A stretch of DNA of 64,000 bases from Myxococcales bacterium (GTDB taxonomy: Bacteria > Myxococcota_A > Polyangia > Polyangiales > Ga0077539), in contig JAEUKH010000034.1 in the NCBI GenBank assembly GCA_016792845.1, forward strand, positions 62,001 through 126,000, given 5' to 3'. Every line of letters starts with the position of its first letter. Position 1 is the first letter of the stretch. The notes beneath the pieces are model-generated. The model did not search any database. It was not told the DNA's origin and saw only the letters and a list, made by a program, of their open reading frames with translations. Below are positions 61,279 through 64,000 of the stretch, one piece after another. The translations under genes were made by a program, and so were the position numbers.

Positions 61279-62391
61279 ATGAGCGGTGACACCCTTCTGC
61301 GCACACCCCTTTATGACGAGCACCTCGCGGCCAAAGCGCGCATGGTGCCCTTCACCGGATACGCGATGCCGGTGCAGTACACGGGCATCGTCGACGAGCA
61401 CCAGACGGTGCGAAACCACGCGGGCTTGTTCGATGTCTCGCACATGGGCGAGCTGCTCATCGAGGGCCCTCAGGCGGTGGCCCTGGTCGACGGCCTGGTG
61501 ACCAACGAGACGCGCAACCTCCTCGACGGTCAGGCGCGGTACACGCTGTGCTGCAACGATGCGGGCTTTCCGCTTGATGATTTGATCGTGTACCGGGTGC
61601 GGCACGACCGGGTGTTGGTGGTCTGCAACGCCTCGAACCGCGCGAAGATCGTCGCGCACTTTCAATCCAAGATCGGCGCCCAGGCCCGGGTCACCGACAT
61701 CTCTGACGAGACGGCGCTAATCGCCTTTCAGGGCCCCAAGGCCATCGGCATTTTGCGCGAAGCCGGGGTCGACGCGCGCATCGAAGAGCTTCCGGCGTTT
61801 CACTTCCTCGACACGAGCCTCTTCAACGTCGACGTGACCCTCTCAAAGACGGGCTACACCGGCGAAGACGGGGTCGAGATCTTCTGCCCTCCCGGCGAGG
61901 CCGCCCGCATCTGGCGCTCGCTCTTGCAGATCGGCGCCGCGCACGGGGTCAAGCCCTGCGGCCTCGGGGCCCGCAACACCCTCAGGCTCGAATGCAAAAT
62001 GGCCCTCTACGGCAACGAGATCGACGAGAGCATCTCGCCCCTCGAGGCCGCCCTCGCTTGGGCCGTCAAGCTCGACAAGGGCGACTTCGTGGGCCGCGAC
62101 GCCATCGCGGCGGTCAAAGCCCGCGGGCTCTCGCGCAAACTGGTGGGCTTCGAGGTCACCGACAAGGCCATCGTGCGCGACCACTGGCAGGTCGTCGACG
62201 CCGAGGGGCAACCCGTGGGCCTGGTGACCAGCGGCTCGCCGTCGCCCACCCTGGGCAAGAACATCGGCCTCGCGCTGGTGCCCGTCGGCCTGAGCGAGCT
62301 CGGCACGGCGCTGCGGCTCCGCGACCCTGAGCGCGGCCGCGAGGCCAGCGCTGTGGTGGTCAAGACGCCCTTCTACAAGCGCAAAGCCTGA
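61279..62391 (+). CDS. gcvT: aminomethyltransferase (glycine cleavage T protein)
   Basis: This 370-aa folate enzyme transfers the methylene group of the lipoyl-bound aminomethyl intermediate to tetrahydrofolate. Hallmarks are TPLYDEHLAAKARMVPFTGYAMPVQY in the first residues, GLFDVSHMGE, NDAGFPLDDLIVYR, TGYTGEDGVEIF, CGLGARNTLRLE and GLVTSGSPSPTLGKNIGLALV. It is expected to be followed by gcvH and gcvP, but the next gene is the convergent cdsA, so the rest of the system lies elsewhere. Confidence 0.95.
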   Translation: MSGDTLLRTPLYDEHLAAKARMVPFTGYAMPVQYTGIVDEHQTVRNHAGLFDVSHMGELLIEGPQAVALVDGLVTNETRNLLDGQARYTLCCNDAGFPLDDLIVYRVRHDRVLVVCNASNRAKIVAHFQSKIGAQARVTDISDETALIAFQGPKAIGILREAGVDARIEELPAFHFLDTSLFNVDVTLSKTGYTGEDGVEIFCPPGEAARIWRSLLQIGAAHGVKPCGLGARNTLRLECKMALYGNEIDESISPLEAALAWAVKLDKGDFVGRDAIAAVKARGLSRKLVGFEVTDKAIVRDHWQVVDAEGQPVGLVTSGSPSPTLGKNIGLALVPVGLSELGTALRLRDPERGREASAVVVKTPFYKRKA

Positions 62392-62395
62392 GCCC

Positions 62396-63235
62396 TCAGC
62401 GGGTGAGGGTGAGGAGCCCCGTCTCGAAGCTCCCGAGCACCACCAGCGAGGCGAAGACCACGGCGTCGATGCGGTCAAGAATGCCGCCGTGACCCGGCAA
62501 GATGCCGCCCGAGTCTTTGACCCCCGCGCTGCGCTTCAACACAGACTCCGCCAGGTCGCCCATCTGCCCGAGCACACCCGCGAGCCCCGCGACGGCCATG
62601 CCCGCCGCGAGGGGCAGCGTCGGGAGGTAGCTGTAGTGTGCGATCACCGCGGCCATCACCGAGGCGGTGAGCCCCCCGAGGGCGCCCGACCAGGTCTTGT
62701 TCGGTGACACCGCGGGGTAGAGCTTGGGGCCCTTGAAGTGACGACCCACGAAGTAGGCGGTGGTGTCGCTCATCCAGGCGGTGCAAAGCGTCAAGAGCAC
62801 CAGGCCCGCGCCCTCGTTGCGGGTGCCCAGGGTGCGAATCACGGCGATGGCGCCCATGGTGGTGGCCAGGTAGAGCGGGCCCAACACCAAGGCGGCGGTG
62901 CGATGCAAGGCCGTGCCGATGTGCGCCGGGCGGCTCAAAGCCACCAGCAAGACCGTCGGCGCGAGGAGGGCGAAGGCCCACACCGCGAGGGCGCCGTGGG
63001 CGTGGCCGTAGCGGGTGTAGACCAACACTGAGAAGAGGGCCACGGTGAGGGCGGTGCCGAGACGACGCCCGAAGGTGTCGTCAGGGTGGGTCATCGCGAA
63101 GAACTCAGTGGCCGCGATGAACATCGCGCCGCCGGCCAGGAGGTAGTGCCCGATGTTGGGGCTAAGGTACAGGATCGCGATGATAATCGGGGCTCCGACA
63201 AAGCCCGTCAGGAGCCTGACAACGGTGTTTGACAT
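62396..63235 (-). CDS. cdsA: phosphatidate cytidylyltransferase
   Basis: This 279-aa multi-helix inner-membrane enzyme makes CDP-diacylglycerol from CTP and phosphatidic acid. The family signature is complete (SVLKRSAGVKDSGGILPGHG and then GILDRID). The WMSDTTAYFVGRHFKG segment precedes it. About eight membrane helices are visible. The start overlaps the uppS 3' end by 28 bp, so the two are translationally linked as in many bacteria. No dxr or rseP follows, since gcvT converges 4 bp away. Confidence 0.95.
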   Translation of the reverse strand: MSNTVVRLLTGFVGAPIIIAILYLSPNIGHYLLAGGAMFIAATEFFAMTHPDDTFGRRLGTALTVALFSVLVYTRYGHAHGALAVWAFALLAPTVLLVALSRPAHIGTALHRTAALVLGPLYLATTMGAIAVIRTLGTRNEGAGLVLLTLCTAWMSDTTAYFVGRHFKGPKLYPAVSPNKTWSGALGGLTASVMAAVIAHYSYLPTLPLAAGMAVAGLAGVLGQMGDLAESVLKRSAGVKDSGGILPGHGGILDRIDAVVFASLVVLGSFETGLLTLTR

Positions 63236-64000
63236 GGCGAAGACCCTGGCGACACCCCGCGCCGAAGCGGAGCCTCTACCGAGGGCATAACCACGTCAGG
63301 GCCCGTCGGAACAAGACCAAAGCGCCGTTGCCGCCCCTGAAACGCCCCCAGCGCAGCATAAAAGTCTTCGACGGAATAGTCTGGCCAGAGCACATCACTA
63401 AAGTACAGCTCGCTGTACGCCGAACCCCAGAGTAGAAAGTTCGAGATACGCTGTTCGCCCCCGGTGCGAATCATCAAATCGGGCTCACCGTACTCGAGCG
63501 ACGGCAGCAACGCGCGCACGGCCTCTTCGTCGATGGCCTCAGGGCGAAGCGCCCCGGCGGCGGCCTGTCGGGCGAGGCTCCGGGCGGCCTCGACGATCTC
63601 TTCGCGGCCCCCGTACGAGAGCGCCAGCGAGAGCACCATGCCGCCGTTGTGTTGCGAGGCTTGCGCCACCGAGGTCATCACCTCGCGCACATGCTCAGGC
63701 AGCTTCGAGAGATTGCCCACGCCGCGGAGCCTGATGTTGTTGTTGAGAATGTCTTCGCGCTCGCTCAGCAAGAAGTCTTGCAAGAGGGCCATGAGCCCCT
63801 CGACCTCGTCTTGGGGCCGCCCCCAGTTTTGCTCTGAGAAGGCGTAGAGGGTGAGCTGTTCGAGCCCGAGGCGACGGGCGGCCCGCACGATGCGTCGCAC
63901 GGTCTGGCTCCCGGCGCGGTGCCCCACGATGCGCTGGCGGCCACGCTGTTCGGCCCAACGGCCGTTGCCGTCCATCGTGATGGCTACGTGTTTCGGGAGG
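63208..64000 (-). CDS. uppS: isoprenyl (undecaprenyl) diphosphate synthase, 5' end outside window
   Basis: This is a cis-prenyltransferase making the lipid carrier for cell-wall precursors. The substrate P-loop MDGNGRWA is at 63975, preceded by codons for PKHVAIT up to the window edge. The ATG at 63975 is therefore internal and the true start lies beyond. Other family parts are YAFSEQNWGRP, SYGGREEI and RTGGEQRISNFLLWGSAYSELYF. A Pro/Ser-rich tail of about 25 residues extends past the usual end and overlaps the start of cdsA. Confidence 0.95.
   Translation of the reverse strand, partial: LPKHVAITMDGNGRWAEQRGRQRIVGHRAGSQTVRRIVRAARRLGLEQLTLYAFSEQNWGRPQDEVEGLMALLQDFLLSEREDILNNNIRLRGVGNLSKLPEHVREVMTSVAQASQHNGGMVLSLALSYGGREEIVEAARSLARQAAAGALRPEAIDEEAVRALLPSLEYGEPDLMIRTGGEQRISNFLLWGSAYSELYFSDVLWPDYSVEDFYAALGAFQGRQRRFGLVPTGPDVVMPSVEAPLRRGVSPGSSPCQTPLSGS

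Overview
The window is a high-GC bacterial chromosome segment that contains the replication origin locus dnaA-dnaN-recF-gyrB. Several features point to Myxococcota, probably a Polyangiales-like lineage: strongly GC-biased third codon positions, a MYXO-CTERM type sorting tail on an M23 peptidase, an AgmX/PglI-type C-terminal domain protein, a DUF4388 protein, a Pkn-type Ser/Thr kinase, and many lipoproteins with Asp/Ala-rich linkers. The taxonomic call is inference. No rRNA, CRISPR array, prophage or insertion sequence was seen. The window has one tRNA.

Layout. 1-2.9 kb: the end of an isopropylmalate/homocitrate synthase-like gene, an ECF sigma factor with its anti-sigma factor, and an outer-membrane barrel protein. 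2.9-10.1 kb: two triads of TGTGG boxes, dnaA, an oriC unwinding region with a DnaA box plus DnaA-trios, dnaN, recF and gyrB. 10.2-12.8 kb: a 75-aa protein, an MBL-fold hydrolase and a cytochrome b5-desaturase fusion. 12.8-17.8 kb: a divergent cluster in which a glutathionylspermidine synthase-like ATP-grasp enzyme and a DUF350 membrane protein face a 2OG-Fe(II) oxygenase-like protein, a Tat-signal protein and a 192-aa protein. This is the best candidate for an undescribed system.

17.8-28.6 kb: a ten-gene minus-strand run (Ser/Thr kinase, PEGA/TPR protein, lipoprotein, glutamate dehydrogenase, DUF4388 protein, NtrY-like kinase, barrel, lipoprotein, M23 peptidase with MopE-like repeats). 28.8-38.4 kb: tamB and a TamA-like Omp85 gene overlapping by GTGA, then slyD and pcnB. 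38.4-46.7 kb: a four-gene minus-strand operon (DUF2079 membrane protein, CehA/McbA-type PHP lipoprotein, and two secreted proteins that look propeller-like). 46.8-50.6 kb: thiE, a DUF4178-like protein, a Fic-family protein with a destroyed active site, tRNA-Ala(CGC) and a glutaryl-CoA dehydrogenase.

50.6-56.3 kb: a rhomboid protease, a translationally coupled pair of histidine kinases (the second lacking ATP-binding residues), a MoxR ATPase and a 55-aa protein. 56.3-56.6 kb: an AT-rich noncoding stretch with four consecutive stem-loops. 56.6-64 kb: an AgmX/PglI-domain protein, a ClpB-like ATPase with a degenerate first ATPase domain, a small unknown protein, a lipase-like lipoprotein, gcvT, cdsA and the start-truncated uppS.

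Genes are tightly packed, and many start/stop codons overlap (ATGA, GTGA, TGATG), so translational coupling is common. Envelope biogenesis and signalling dominate the region outside the replication genes.
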